Positions 34,483-42,704 of a stretch of 64,000 nt of DNA are shown here, one piece after another (the stretch's first letter is position 1; the number at the start of each line of letters is the position of its first letter). The translations under genes and the position numbers were made by a program. This stretch comes from Acidimicrobiia bacterium (GTDB lineage Bacteria > Acidobacteriota > Terriglobia > Bryobacterales > Bryobacteraceae). The DNA lies in assembly GCA_016871315.1 (NCBI GenBank), contig VFZE01000015.1, forward strand, positions 1 through 64,000, given 5' to 3'. A model generated the notes under the pieces. It saw only the letters and a program-made list of their open reading frames with translations. It was not told the DNA's origin and did not search any database.

Positions 34483-36030
34483 ATGAAACCAATTCTGCTA
34501 TCGTCCGTCCTTTTCTCTTGCGCCGTCGCCGCGCCCGCCGCCGACTGGCTCTCTGACGGCGGTGACGTCAAGCGCACCAACTTCCAGCCTGACGAGAAAA
34601 CTCTCTCCACCTCCACCGTCAAGGACATGAAGCTGTTGTGGAAGATCAAGCTCGACAATGTCCCGCGCGTCATGCATTCCCTGCTGCCACCGCTAGCCAT
34701 CGGCCGCGTGGAAACCACGGCCGGCCCCAAGGAGATCGCCATCCAGGCCGGCGTATCCGATGAGGTCTATGCCATCGACGCCGCAAGCGGCCAGCTCCTG
34801 TGGAAGCGCAAGTTCGACAGTACATTTCAGGACCGTCCCGGCGGCCGCGGCACCAGCGTCCTTTGTCCCGGCGGCATGACCGCCAACGTCACCGTCGGCC
34901 CCGGCGCCGGCCCCGGCAAGTACACCATCTACGCCGCTACCTGGGACGGACGCCTCCGCCGCATCAACGCCGCCGATGGCGAAGACCTCGCCCCGCCTGC
35001 CCTCTTCATGCCCCCCAACGGCAAGCCCTACGCACTCAACCTCTTTAACAACGTCATCTACACTCACTCCGCGCAAGGCTGCGGCGGCAATCCCAACATG
35101 GTCTACACCTACGACCTCGCCACCGAAAAGGTCGGCAGCTGGGGCCCCGCCGGCGGCGGCATGTGGGGACGCTCCGGCCCCGCCATCTCCACCGACGGCA
35201 CCATGTACACCGGCACCGGCGACGGTCCCTGGGCGCCGGAGGAAGGCGTCTACGGCAACGGCATTATCGGCGTCAAGCAGAACCCGGAAACCAAGGCCGT
35301 CGAACTGGTCGACTACTACGGCCCCTCCAACGCCGAATGGCTCTTCAAGCGCGACCTCGACATGCAGGTCACCCCCGTCATTTTCGACTACAAGGGCAAG
35401 GAGTACATGGTCAACGCGGGCAAGGAATGCGTCCTCTACCTCATGGAGACCGAATCCATCGGCGGCGATGACCACCGCACCCCGCTCTTCCGCTCCCCGC
35501 TCATTTGCAACGAAATTGTCGACTTCGCCGAAGCCGGCATCTGGGGCTCCATGGCCAGCTGGGAAGACTCCAACGGAACCCGCTGGGTCCTCACTCCCTT
35601 CTGGGGGCCCAAGCACTCCGCCTTCAAAGCGCCCATCGAACACGGCGCCATCCGCAAGGGCGCCATCGCCGCCTTCAAGGTCGAACCCAAAAACGGCAAG
35701 ATGCAACTTTCCCCCGCCTGGCTTTCCCGCGACATGGATCAGGCAGAACCGCCCATCGTCGCCAATGGCGTCGTCTTCGCCTACGGCAGCGGGGAAAACA
35801 CCGCCCAGGCCTTCCCCGACGTCGGCCTCGATTTCCGCATGGAGCGCCGCGTCGAGAAATCCACCCACGCCGTCCTCTATGCCCTCGACGCACAGACCGG
35901 CAAGGAACTCTGGTCCTCCGGCAAGCAGATCGCCACATGGAACCACTGGTCCGGGCTCGCCGTCGCCAACGGCAAGGTCTACATCAACACCCACGACGGC
36001 ACGCTCTACTGTTTCGGCATCGCCAAATGA
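34483..36030 (+). CDS. exported PQQ-like beta-propeller protein, paralogue of its divergent neighbour
   Basis: A 515-residue protein with a signal peptide ([18 protein letters not shown]). Propeller blades are evident ([66 protein letters not shown]). It shares [10 protein letters not shown] and QGCGGNPN with the neighbouring minus-strand protein, so the two genes are diverged paralogues arranged head to head. It is coupled by ATGA to the SGNH-fold gene downstream. Catalysis cannot be assigned; full quinoprotein active-site residues were not identified. Confidence 0.75.
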   Translation: MKPILLSSVLFSCAVAAPAADWLSDGGDVKRTNFQPDEKTLSTSTVKDMKLLWKIKLDNVPRVMHSLLPPLAIGRVETTAGPKEIAIQAGVSDEVYAIDAASGQLLWKRKFDSTFQDRPGGRGTSVLCPGGMTANVTVGPGAGPGKYTIYAATWDGRLRRINAADGEDLAPPALFMPPNGKPYALNLFNNVIYTHSAQGCGGNPNMVYTYDLATEKVGSWGPAGGGMWGRSGPAISTDGTMYTGTGDGPWAPEEGVYGNGIIGVKQNPETKAVELVDYYGPSNAEWLFKRDLDMQVTPVIFDYKGKEYMVNAGKECVLYLMETESIGGDDHRTPLFRSPLICNEIVDFAEAGIWGSMASWEDSNGTRWVLTPFWGPKHSAFKAPIEHGAIRKGAIAAFKVEPKNGKMQLSPAWLSRDMDQAEPPIVANGVVFAYGSGENTAQAFPDVGLDFRMERRVEKSTHAVLYALDAQTGKELWSSGKQIATWNHWSGLAVANGKVYINTHDGTLYCFGIAK

Positions 36031-36695
36031 GGCTGCTGCTTGGCCTGCTCGCGCTCTCCCTCGCGCAGGCCCAGAACGATCCCACTCACCGCATCGCAGA
36101 ACTGGAAAAGGAACTCGCCGCCCACATCCGCCTGCTCACCGACTGGGGCGGCCTCACCGTCTACGGCAGCCTCAACACCGAACTCAAGCCCGCTCCCGGC
36201 CGCGTCGTCTTCCTCGGCGATGAGATCACCCTAAACTGGAAACCCTTCTTCCCCGGCTCGCCCTACCTCAACCGCGGCATCGCCCGCCAGGCCACCGCGC
36301 AAATGCTCGTCCGCTTCCGTCAGGATGTCATCTCCTTGAAACCCGCCGCGGTCATCATTCAGGGCGGCCTCAACGACTTTGCCGGCTTCGCCGGTCCCGC
36401 CACTGTCGGCACCATCTCGGAAAACATCATGTCCATGGCCGAGCTCGCACGGGCCAATCACATCCGCGTCATCCTCGCCTCGCTCACTCCCGCCGGCCCG
36501 CACATCGCCCGCGGCCGCATCCTCGGCATGAACAGCTGGCTCAAGGACTACGCCGCCAAACAGGGTCTCGTTTATCTCGACTTCTACTCCGCCCTCACCG
36601 AACCGGGCACGTTGGACGGCCAGATCCCCACCGCCGCCGGCTACGCCTCCCTCGCCCCCCTCACTGAACACGCCATCCAGGCGGCGCTCAAGTAG
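36027..36695 (+). CDS. SGNH/GDSL-fold protein lacking catalytic Ser and His
   Basis: A 222-residue exported protein (signal [14 protein letters not shown]) with clear SGNH-hydrolase blocks. Block I reads [12 protein letters not shown], where the usual GDS Ser is Glu. Block III keeps the oxyanion Asn ([12 protein letters not shown]). Block V reads [17 protein letters not shown] where family members have DGxHPTxxGY, so the catalytic His is Ile. The fold is well preserved but hydrolysis by the usual mechanism should be impossible. A binding or structural role in the same envelope process as the coupled propeller protein is a reasonable guess. The ATG at 36027 overlaps the propeller stop. Confidence 0.78.
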   Translation: MRLLLGLLALSLAQAQNDPTHRIAELEKELAAHIRLLTDWGGLTVYGSLNTELKPAPGRVVFLGDEITLNWKPFFPGSPYLNRGIARQATAQMLVRFRQDVISLKPAAVIIQGGLNDFAGFAGPATVGTISENIMSMAELARANHIRVILASLTPAGPHIARGRILGMNSWLKDYAAKQGLVYLDFYSALTEPGTLDGQIPTAAGYASLAPLTEHAIQAALK

Positions 36696-36704
36696 ACTCA
36701 TAGG

Positions 36705-37310
36705 ATGTCCAACGGGCGCCTCTACGAGTGGACCAAGAAAATCCACATGTACTCCGGCCTACTCACCTTCACCGCCTTCCTCATCTGGGGCATCACCGGC
36801 GTCCACGGCGTCTTCCTCCCCTCGCCCGGCCAGTACCTGCCTCCGCCCGTCTCCTCCGTCCGCGAACTCCCCTTCAAAACCCCAGGCTCGCTCGACGACC
36901 AGCAACTCGCCAAGGCGATCTCGGATGTGATCGCCGTCCCCCTCGCCGGCGGCCGCTACAACATCCATCGCGATTCCGATTCCAACCTCGCCTTCAACAT
37001 CTTCACCATCAACGGCGGCCGCGAGGTCACCTATCTCGAACAAGCAGGCATCGTCCGCGTCGCTCACCGCGCCAACAGCCTCCTCTCCTACCTCTCCTCC
37101 ATGCACACCGCCCACTCCCGCCGCCACCGCCTCACCGCCTATGTCATCGCCTGGGGCTATTTCAACGAGTTCTCCACTTGGGCTTTTCTCTTCATGACCG
37201 GCTCCGGCCTCTACATGTGGCTCGCCACTCGCCCGCGCCTGCGTTGGGCGCAACTCTCCCTGCTCGCTAGCGCCGCCTTCACGCTCGCGCTTTGGCTCTC
37301 CATCCGGTGA
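36705..37310 (+). CDS. PepSY-type membrane protein, first of a pair
   Basis: A 201-residue membrane protein. It has an N-terminal helix with a His (KIHMYSGLLTFTAFLIWGIT), a periplasmic loop with a PepSY-like fold (residues about 50-110), a His-containing stretch (SSMHTAHSRRHRLTAYVIAW), and two C-terminal helices. Related PepSY transmembrane proteins include ferric-reductase-like partners of TonB receptors, with histidines that may bind heme. The next gene is a homologue beginning 4 bases later, so a two-subunit membrane complex is likely. Confidence 0.62.
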   Translation: MSNGRLYEWTKKIHMYSGLLTFTAFLIWGITGVHGVFLPSPGQYLPPPVSSVRELPFKTPGSLDDQQLAKAISDVIAVPLAGGRYNIHRDSDSNLAFNIFTINGGREVTYLEQAGIVRVAHRANSLLSYLSSMHTAHSRRHRLTAYVIAWGYFNEFSTWAFLFMTGSGLYMWLATRPRLRWAQLSLLASAAFTLALWLSIR

Positions 37311-37314
37311 CCCT

Positions 37315-37887
37315 ATGTTCCGACTGATGCGCAACATCCACCTCGGCCTGGGACTCATCTTCGTCCTCATGGCGCTCGTCTTCGCCCTCAGCTCGCTCGT
37401 CATCATCTACCGCCCCTACCTCAACACCAAACCCACCGACATCGAACTCACCGTCCCGCTATCGGCCCAAGCCACTCCCCGCGATGCCGCCCGCCAGCTC
37501 ATGTCCGCTCACGCACTCAAAGGCGAACTACGCCAAATCCAGGAGAAAGGTGACACCGTCCGCTTCCGCATCGTTCGCCCCGGCGAAAACGCCGAAGTCG
37601 TCTACACCCCCTCCACGGGCGAAGCGAAGATCAAAATGCGCCGCCACGGCGCTCTCGAAACCCTCGTCCAACTTCACACTAATCACGGTCTCTGGCACGA
37701 CTATCTCCCCTCCAACCTCTGGGCCGCACTCTCCCTACTCGCCTCCATCGGCCTCCTCCTGCTCGGCGCCACCGGCATCTACCTCTGGTTCGCCCACCAC
37801 CACGAGCGCCTCATCGGCACAATCCTGCTCTCCTCCGGCCTCCTCTTCGGCCTCACCACCCTCTACCTCACCCGCCTCCAGCAATAG
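37315..37887 (+). CDS. PepSY-type membrane protein, second of a pair
   Basis: A 190-residue membrane protein with an N-terminal helix preceded by NIHLGLG. A PepSY-like periplasmic domain follows (TPRDAARQLMSAHALKGELR, VVYTPSTGEAKIKMRRHG), then a helix after QLHTNHGLWHDYLPSNLWAA and a last helix after FAHHHERL. Several His residues at the membrane edges could ligate heme or metal. It resembles the preceding protein in layout and presumably dimerises with it. The pair follows a propeller and an SGNH-fold gene on the same strand within 15 bases, suggesting one transcription unit. Confidence 0.62.
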   Translation: MFRLMRNIHLGLGLIFVLMALVFALSSLVIIYRPYLNTKPTDIELTVPLSAQATPRDAARQLMSAHALKGELRQIQEKGDTVRFRIVRPGENAEVVYTPSTGEAKIKMRRHGALETLVQLHTNHGLWHDYLPSNLWAALSLLASIGLLLLGATGIYLWFAHHHERLIGTILLSSGLLFGLTTLYLTRLQQ

Positions 37888-37917
37888 CCTCGCGGGAACA
37901 AACTTCAGTTTGCGGCA

Positions 37918-37940
37918 TTGGTATTGCCCACAGTTACCAA
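37918..37940. promoter_or_regulatory. inverted repeat upstream of vapB, likely autoregulatory operator
   Basis: TTGGTA (37918-37923), 11 bases, TACCAA (37935-37940), followed by another half-site-like TTACCA (37946-37951) next to the antitoxin start. Ribbon-helix-helix antitoxins commonly bind such repeats in their own promoters. The binding is inferred. Confidence 0.45.
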
Positions 37941-37958
37941 GAGTATTACCATGGAGGC

Positions 37959-38201
37959 ATGCAGACGATTTCCCTCAAGCTCCCGGACGACCTCCTCGCA
38001 GACCTCGAACGCGAAGCCAACGCCCGTCGCGTGAGCAAATCCTCGATTGTGCGCGAGAGCCTCAAGATCGCCTTGCGCAAAAAGCCCCCCACCGGCAAGC
38101 TCTCCTGCTACGACCGTGCCCGCGACCTCGCCGGCATCATAAAAGGCCTTCCCAGGGATCTCGCCGAGAATAGCGATTACATGGAAGGCTTCGGCGAGTG
38201 A
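37959..38201 (+). CDS. ribbon-helix-helix antitoxin of a VapBC-type module
   Basis: An 80-residue protein with a classic RHH N-terminus: beta strand MQTISLKLPDDLLADLE, then a helix ending VSKSSIVRESLKIALRK. The C-terminal tail (SCYDRARDLAGIIKGLPRDL) would wrap the PIN toxin. The start overlaps an upstream GGAGG only 1 base away, so initiation may be weak. The stop overlaps the GTG of the toxin gene (GTGA), the usual coupling of antitoxin and toxin. Confidence 0.82.
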   Translation: MQTISLKLPDDLLADLEREANARRVSKSSIVRESLKIALRKKPPTGKLSCYDRARDLAGIIKGLPRDLAENSDYMEGFGE

Positions 38202-38617
38202 AACAGGCCATCTGCCTGCTCGATACCGGACCGCTCCTCAGCTTCCTCGGCGCCGGGCTCAAGCATCACTCCTGGACCGTCGAACAATGGAAGCGTGCAA
38301 GCCCGCCTCTGCTCACTTGTGAACCGGTTCTCACCGAAGCCGCCTTCCTGCTTGAGCGCGAGGGCCGTGGCGCCGACTCCATCTTTGCTCTCTTGGAGCG
38401 CGGCGTCATCCGCCTCGCAATATCCATCCAACAGGAACAGGCTGACCTCCGCGCCCTCATGCATCGCTATCGCAACAGACCCATGTCCCTCGCCGATGCC
38501 TGCCTTGTCCGCCTCTCCGAGATCCACGCTTCCGCCGAAGTTCTTACCCTGGACTCCGACTTCCGGATTTACCGCCGCCACGGCAACAAAGTAATCCCCG
38601 TACGCATGCCCGCCTGA
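38198..38617 (+). CDS. PIN-domain ribonuclease toxin (VapC-like)
   Basis: A 139-residue PIN-domain protein. Acidic residues of the nuclease site are placed as expected: Asp in LLDTGPLLS, Glu in LTEAAFLLE, Asp in MSLADACLV, and Asp in LTLDSDFRIYRRHG. The start is GTG at 38198, overlapping the antitoxin stop. VapC toxins cleave tRNA or rRNA; the specific target cannot be predicted. All catalytic residues are present, so the module is probably functional. Confidence 0.84.
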   Translation: MKQAICLLDTGPLLSFLGAGLKHHSWTVEQWKRASPPLLTCEPVLTEAAFLLEREGRGADSIFALLERGVIRLAISIQQEQADLRALMHRYRNRPMSLADACLVRLSEIHASAEVLTLDSDFRIYRRHGNKVIPVRMPA

Positions 38618-38644
38618 GCCGCCTCGCCACACCCGCCTCCACCC

Positions 38645-38680
38645 ACAGACCGAGCCGCGCGCGTGAGCAAGCGGTTCTGT
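38645..38680. repeat. palindromic intergenic repeat of the LAHARGS type
   Basis: An imperfect dyad in which ACAGA with CCGC pairs with GCGG with TCTGT around a GCGCGTGAGCAA core. On the minus strand it would translate as EPLAHARGSV, a string I recognise from spurious hypothetical proteins in Solibacter-type genomes, where this element is highly repeated. Only one copy was seen in this window. The remaining gap between vapC and the next gene is otherwise featureless. Confidence 0.5.
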
Positions 38681-38724
38681 CTCGGGCGCCAACCACTTCC
38701 CCATCCTTCCTACATAATGAACCC

Positions 38725-39149
38725 ATGAACCGCCTGCTTCCGATCCTCACACTCCCTCTGCTTCTTGCAGCCGAGATCCCACAATCCCAACGAACCACCA
38801 TTGACCGCATCACCGCCGCAAAGGGCGCCTACACCCCCGGCGAAGATGTCTACCCGTCAGTCCGCAACCTGCATCACGCTTCCCCGGACCCGCCGTCCCC
38901 GAAACCAACAACATCACCGCCGCCGCCATCGACACCATCCTCGGCGTCAAGGGACAGGTCAACGACGGCATGTACAAACTCTCCATCGGTCGAAAAGCCT
39001 CCATGCACGGTAAGCCCGTCGGCAACCAGATGGGCGTCAACACCTGGGCCGCCTTTGCCGGCTCCGATCAGGCCGCTTTCGTCGACGGAGACTTCGCCAT
39101 GCTCGAATCCGAGCTTCAACCCGTACTCAAGACGCTGCGCAAAGCTTAG
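38725..39149 (+). pseudogene. DUF1259 family gene, frameshifted and truncated
   Basis: An intact signal peptide (MNRLLPILTLPLLLAAE) and family start (IDRITAAKGAYTPGEDVY) are followed by a shift to another frame. There the second half of the domain continues as ITAAAIDTILGVKGQVNDGM, then KLSIGRKASMHGKPVG, GVNTWAAFAGSDQAAFVDGD and ELQPVLKTLRKA, and a stop at 39147-39149. Intact DUF1259 (LppY/LpqO-like) proteins continue with a His-rich AIHNHM-type segment, which is absent. At least two lesions are needed to explain this, one near 38855-38900 and one at the end. Confidence 0.7.
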
Positions 39150-39766
39150 CGCACGTTGCTGCCCGCCACCGGAACCGTATCGAACTCAAACACCGTATCC
39201 GCCGCATGAAACACCACCTTCCCCGTTCCTAGCGGCCTGCCCGCGTTCGGATAAAACACCGCCCCGTCGGTTGACTCCCCCGGCTTCAGCCTGATCGTCG
39301 GCATCACGATCGCCGCCGCCGCCGCGGCCGCCTTCAGCCTCGGCGAGCTCACCTCCGCGATCGCCGCCTGCCTGCGCGCCTCATACCCATTCGCCGCGTG
39401 CACGCGGTTCATTCCATACAGCCCCATCTCGTACGCCGACACCAGCTTCACCACGTCGTCACGCCCTCCGCGGTTCACGAATCCGGTCACCACGCTCCGC
39501 GCCCCCTCCGCCCGCACCGTCCCCCCGTCCTCCCGCAAGAACCGGAAATCCTCCGGCTTCACCTGCCACGTCTCCTGCGATCCGTTAGAAATCGCCACCT
39601 GGATCACCGCATACTCCCGTACATGCACCGGCAGGTGCGCGAACATCACCGTAACCCCGTTCCGCGTCTGCGTCAGGTATTTCAGCCCGCCCGATTCAAA
39701 CTCGATCACCTGCGCCGGCATTGCCATACACGCGCCTATGCCGAAAAGCAGAGCGGCTGTCCTCAT
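39146..39766 (-). CDS. exported conserved protein of unknown function
   Basis: A 206-residue protein with a signal peptide (MRTAALLFGIGACMAMPAQ). The mature part looks all-beta (VIEFESGGLKYLTQ, EYAVIQVAISNGSQETWQVK), with an Ala-rich helix (SSPRLKAAAAAAAIVMPTI), and ends with strands TGKVVFHAADTVFEFDTV. A negatively charged loop (FLREDGGTVRAEGA) sits in the middle. I do not recognise a family with known function. GGAGG precedes the ATG at 39766 by one base; an in-frame ATG at 39787 is an alternative. Its stop overlaps the end of the convergent DUF1259 pseudogene. Confidence 0.68.
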   Translation of the reverse strand: MRTAALLFGIGACMAMPAQVIEFESGGLKYLTQTRNGVTVMFAHLPVHVREYAVIQVAISNGSQETWQVKPEDFRFLREDGGTVRAEGARSVVTGFVNRGGRDDVVKLVSAYEMGLYGMNRVHAANGYEARRQAAIAEVSSPRLKAAAAAAAIVMPTIRLKPGESTDGAVFYPNAGRPLGTGKVVFHAADTVFEFDTVPVAGSNVR

Positions 39767-39800
39767 GCCTCCATGATAAACTGACATTTTCCTTATCTCT

Positions 39801-41399
39801 ATGGATTCTCGCGGTATCAACCCGGGTAATTTTGATTTGCGCGATCTGGACCTGGCCGATGCCAGCATCGCCCTTTGGAACCTCGGAGCCGCGCAGCTCG
39901 TCGAAGCCGCTCTCACCCGCGGCGAAGGCCAGCTCGCCAGCAACGGCGCCTTCGTCGTCCGCACCGGCAAGTTCACCGGCCGCTCCCCAAAAGACAAGTT
40001 CATCGTCCGCGACCCGTCCTCGGAATCCACCGTTCACTGGGGTCCCGTCAACCAAGCCATCTCCGGCGATCAATTCGACCGCCTCCTGGCCCGCGTCCAG
40101 ACATACTTCCGCGGCATGGAACTCTTCGTCCAGGACCTCAACGGAGGAGCCGACTCCGCCTACACACTCCCCGTACGCGTCGTCAGCGAGCTCGCCTGGC
40201 ACAACCTCTTCGGCCGCCAGTTGCTACTCCGTCCCTCCGCCGAAGCGCTGGCCACCCACAAACCCCAGTTCCACCTTCTCTTCGCTCCTGGCTGCAACGC
40301 CGACCCCGCCCAGGACGGAACAAACTCCTCCACCGCCATCGCCATCAGCTTCACCCGCCGCATGGTCCTCATCCTCGGCACCTTTTACGCCGGCGAGCTC
40401 AAGAAAAGCGTCTTCACCATCCTTAACTATCTCCTCCCAGACCGCGGCGTCTTCCCCATGCACTGCTCCGCCAATGTCGGCCAGGGCGGCGATGTCGCCC
40501 TCTTCTTCGGCCTCTCCGGCACAGGCAAAACCACACTCTCCGCCGATCCCGTCCGCGGCCTCATCGGCGATGACGAGCATGGCTGGAGCGATCACGGCGT
40601 CTTCAACTTCGAAGGCGGCTGCTACGCCAAGTGCATCCGTCTCTCCCGCGAAAACGAACCTCAAATCTGGGACGCCATCCGCTTCGGCAGCGTGCTCGAA
40701 AACGTCCTCCTTGACGAAAACACCCGCGTCCCGGACTACGATTCCGACGAACTCACCGAAAACTCCCGCGCCGGCTACCCCATTGAGCACATCTCTAACG
40801 CCGTCATCCCCGGCGTCGCCGGCCACCCCCGAAACGTCGTCTTCCTCACCGCCGACGCTTTCGGAGTTCTACCGCCCATCTCTCGCCTCACCCCCGAGAT
40901 GGCCATGTATCACTTCTTGAGCGGCTACACCGCCAAGCTCGCCGGCACGGAGCGCGGACTCGGCAAGGAGCCCGTCCCCAACTTCAGTGCCTGTTTCGGC
41001 GCACCCTTCCTCCCCCGTCACCCCGAGGTCTACGCCAAGATGCTCGGCGACAGGCTCCGCAAGCACTCCGCCAATTGCTGGTTAGTCAACACCGGCTGGG
41101 TCGGCGGCGCTTTCGGCACAGGCTCCCGCATGAAGCTCCCCTACACGCGCGCCATGGTCAACGCCGCCATTGAAGGCCGCCTCGACGACATCGAAACCTG
41201 CCCCCACCCCGTCTTCCAGGTCCTTGTCCCCAGGTCCTGCCCCGGCGTCCCCGCCCATCTCCTCGACGCCCGCGGCCAGTGGAAAGACACCGCCGCCTAC
41301 GACAAAGCCTCTTCCAACCTAAGCGCCCAGTTCCGCGACAACTTCCAAAAGTTCGGTTCCATCTCCCCCGATATCACCTCCGCTGGCCCACGCCCCTAA
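39801..41399 (+). CDS. pckA: ATP-dependent phosphoenolpyruvate carboxykinase
   Basis: A 532-residue enzyme converting oxaloacetate and ATP to phosphoenolpyruvate, CO2 and ADP, the entry step of gluconeogenesis. Diagnostic segments are RTGKFTGRSPKDKFIV near the N-terminus, CSANVGQGGDVALFFGLSGT with kinase-1a P-loop GLSGTGKTT near residue 240, and kinase-2-like GDDEHGW just after it. WVGGAFGTGSRMKL near residue 435 completes the nucleotide site. Length matches the ATP-type family. It stands alone, divergent from the small exported protein gene, and is followed by a palindromic intergenic repeat. Confidence 0.97.
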   Translation: MDSRGINPGNFDLRDLDLADASIALWNLGAAQLVEAALTRGEGQLASNGAFVVRTGKFTGRSPKDKFIVRDPSSESTVHWGPVNQAISGDQFDRLLARVQTYFRGMELFVQDLNGGADSAYTLPVRVVSELAWHNLFGRQLLLRPSAEALATHKPQFHLLFAPGCNADPAQDGTNSSTAIAISFTRRMVLILGTFYAGELKKSVFTILNYLLPDRGVFPMHCSANVGQGGDVALFFGLSGTGKTTLSADPVRGLIGDDEHGWSDHGVFNFEGGCYAKCIRLSRENEPQIWDAIRFGSVLENVLLDENTRVPDYDSDELTENSRAGYPIEHISNAVIPGVAGHPRNVVFLTADAFGVLPPISRLTPEMAMYHFLSGYTAKLAGTERGLGKEPVPNFSACFGAPFLPRHPEVYAKMLGDRLRKHSANCWLVNTGWVGGAFGTGSRMKLPYTRAMVNAAIEGRLDDIETCPHPVFQVLVPRSCPGVPAHLLDARGQWKDTAAYDKASSNLSAQFRDNFQKFGSISPDITSAGPRP

Positions 41400-41400
41400 A

Positions 41401-41455
41401 TGTGGGGTGGGCTTTAACCCGCGCGAGGCTTCAGCCTCGCATTCCCCATCCCCGA
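41401..41455. repeat. structured palindromic intergenic element after pckA
   Basis: A perfect hairpin GCGAGGC, TTCA, GCCTCGC (41423-41440) is nested in outer complementary runs TGGGG (41402-41406) and CCCCA (41444-41448). This AGGCTTCAGCCT-centred layout resembles short dispersed palindromic repeats I recall from Solibacter-type genomes. It could act as a terminator-like structure for pckA, although no T-run follows. The rest of this 152-base gap up to 41551 shows only GAAAGGA (41537-41543), the ribosome site of the next gene. Confidence 0.5.
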
Positions 41456-41551
41456 GAAAATATTTCTCCCCTCCCCTCAACAACTTCCCCATTTCAATCT
41501 GACGGACTTTTGACCCCGTCCCGCAGAATCGTCCTCGAAAGGACCCTTATC

Positions 41552-42208
41552 ATGGCTACAACCGCTCAGATCAGCGCAAACCGCAAAAACGCGGCCCTCT
41601 CCACCGGCCCGCGCACCGCCGAAGGCAAACACAAAGTCGCTGCCAACGCGACCAGACACGGCCTCTCCGGGGCCCACATCGTCCTCCACGGCGAAGATCC
41701 CGCACAATACGACGCTTTGCGGAACGAACTCGCTCTCGACCTCCATCCTTCCGGCGTCACCGAAAACTTCCTCGTCGATCAAATCGCCCAAGCCCAGTGG
41801 AAGCTCATGCGCATCGCCCGCATCGAAGCCTGCGAATTCACACCACACCCGGACTACGCCGATCAGTTCCCCAAGGACGGCAACCCCGACGAAGTCAACG
41901 CTGCCATTTATGCCAGCGACTGCTCTAATTCCCAGATTTTCCTCAAGTTCGCCCGCTATGAGTCTGCCGCCCGCCGCGCTTACCACCAGGCCCTTAATCA
42001 GCTCCTCAAGCTCCAGGCCACCCGCCGCAAGCTGCGCCAGGAAGAGTCCGTTCAAGCCGCGCAACCCCAACCCGCTCAGCCCAATACCGCAAATTACAAA
42101 ACAAACCCAATTCTCCCCGATCCCGACCCCGCAATTCCCATCGATCGCCTCCAACTGCTCCAAAAAACCATCCAACGCGCGACCCAGCTAGAGGATTTTC
42201 TCGAATAG
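41552..42208 (+). CDS. SANRKNA...STGPRT family protein of unknown function
   Basis: A 218-residue protein whose N-terminus reads ISANRKNAALSTGPRTAEGK then NATRHGLSG, a very recognisable motif found in many paralogous copies in Acidobacteriota. Function is unknown. The basic, Gly/Asn-rich motif could bind nucleic acid. The middle is helical (LVDQIAQAQWKLMRIARIEA, YHQALNQLLKLQATRRKL) and the C-terminus is Pro/Gln-rich with a final amphipathic helix. The ATG at 41552 follows GAAAGGA by 8 bases and begins the conserved motif; a much longer upstream frame overlaps pckA and is rejected. Its end overlaps the convergent gene by 21 bases. Confidence 0.75.
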   Translation: MATTAQISANRKNAALSTGPRTAEGKHKVAANATRHGLSGAHIVLHGEDPAQYDALRNELALDLHPSGVTENFLVDQIAQAQWKLMRIARIEACEFTPHPDYADQFPKDGNPDEVNAAIYASDCSNSQIFLKFARYESAARRAYHQALNQLLKLQATRRKLRQEESVQAAQPQPAQPNTANYKTNPILPDPDPAIPIDRLQLLQKTIQRATQLEDFLE

Positions 42209-42703
42209 CGACACAAGATACTCCTGATCCAACTCGCCGCTCTTGCTTGACTGCTGGTCAAAGTAGCGCCAGCCGTTCGTCTTGCCCTCCAGGCAAAAGT
42301 AAATCCGGTGCTCACGCACGTCGTCCCTCTCCAGCATCTCCTGGTTGAACCACTGGATTCCGCCCTCCAGCGTATACGGCGTCTTCCAGTTCTCCTTCGT
42401 GATCAGCGGCTCCGTCCCCTGGTATCGCAGCTGGATCACCCGTCCCGCCGCGTTCATCTGGATCAGGTTCAGTCCGCCTTGCCGGAACTCCTCTTCCTGA
42501 AACGTCTCCGGCGTCAGCTGAATCGCGTTATGCCGCAGATGCCGGTTCACTCCGGCCACAAACGCCGCGCACAGCTGGTGCAGTCTTCCCGAGGCCTGCC
42601 GCCGCAGAACCTCAATCTCTTGCGCCCGCTGCACGCGCAGTTCATCGGCCGCCGCCAGGCGGTCCAGTTTTTGCGCCAGCTTCTCCAGTCGATCCTCACC
42701 CAT
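42188..42703 (-). CDS. conserved hypothetical protein with coiled-coil N-terminus
   Basis: A 171-residue soluble protein. The first 45 residues are heptad-like and charged (EKLAQKLDRLAAADELRVQR), predicting a coiled coil. The C-terminal half is beta-rich and aromatic (GGLNLIQMNAAGRVIQLRYQ, HRIYFCLEGKTNGWRYFDQQ). No catalytic motif or known family is recognised. It lies one base after the metalloprotease stop is reached on the same strand from the other side, i.e. upstream of it, so the two could share a transcript. It converges with the SANRKNA-family gene, overlapping by 21 bases. Confidence 0.65.
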   Translation of the reverse strand: MGEDRLEKLAQKLDRLAAADELRVQRAQEIEVLRRQASGRLHQLCAAFVAGVNRHLRHNAIQLTPETFQEEEFRQGGLNLIQMNAAGRVIQLRYQGTEPLITKENWKTPYTLEGGIQWFNQEMLERDDVREHRIYFCLEGKTNGWRYFDQQSSKSGELDQEYLVSLFEKIL

Positions 42704-42704
42704 C

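Noticed and set aside
38177-38704. A 175-codon minus-strand frame containing EPLAHARGSV
   Set aside because: It is antisense to vapC plus the palindromic repeat; the peptide is a by-product of the repeat.
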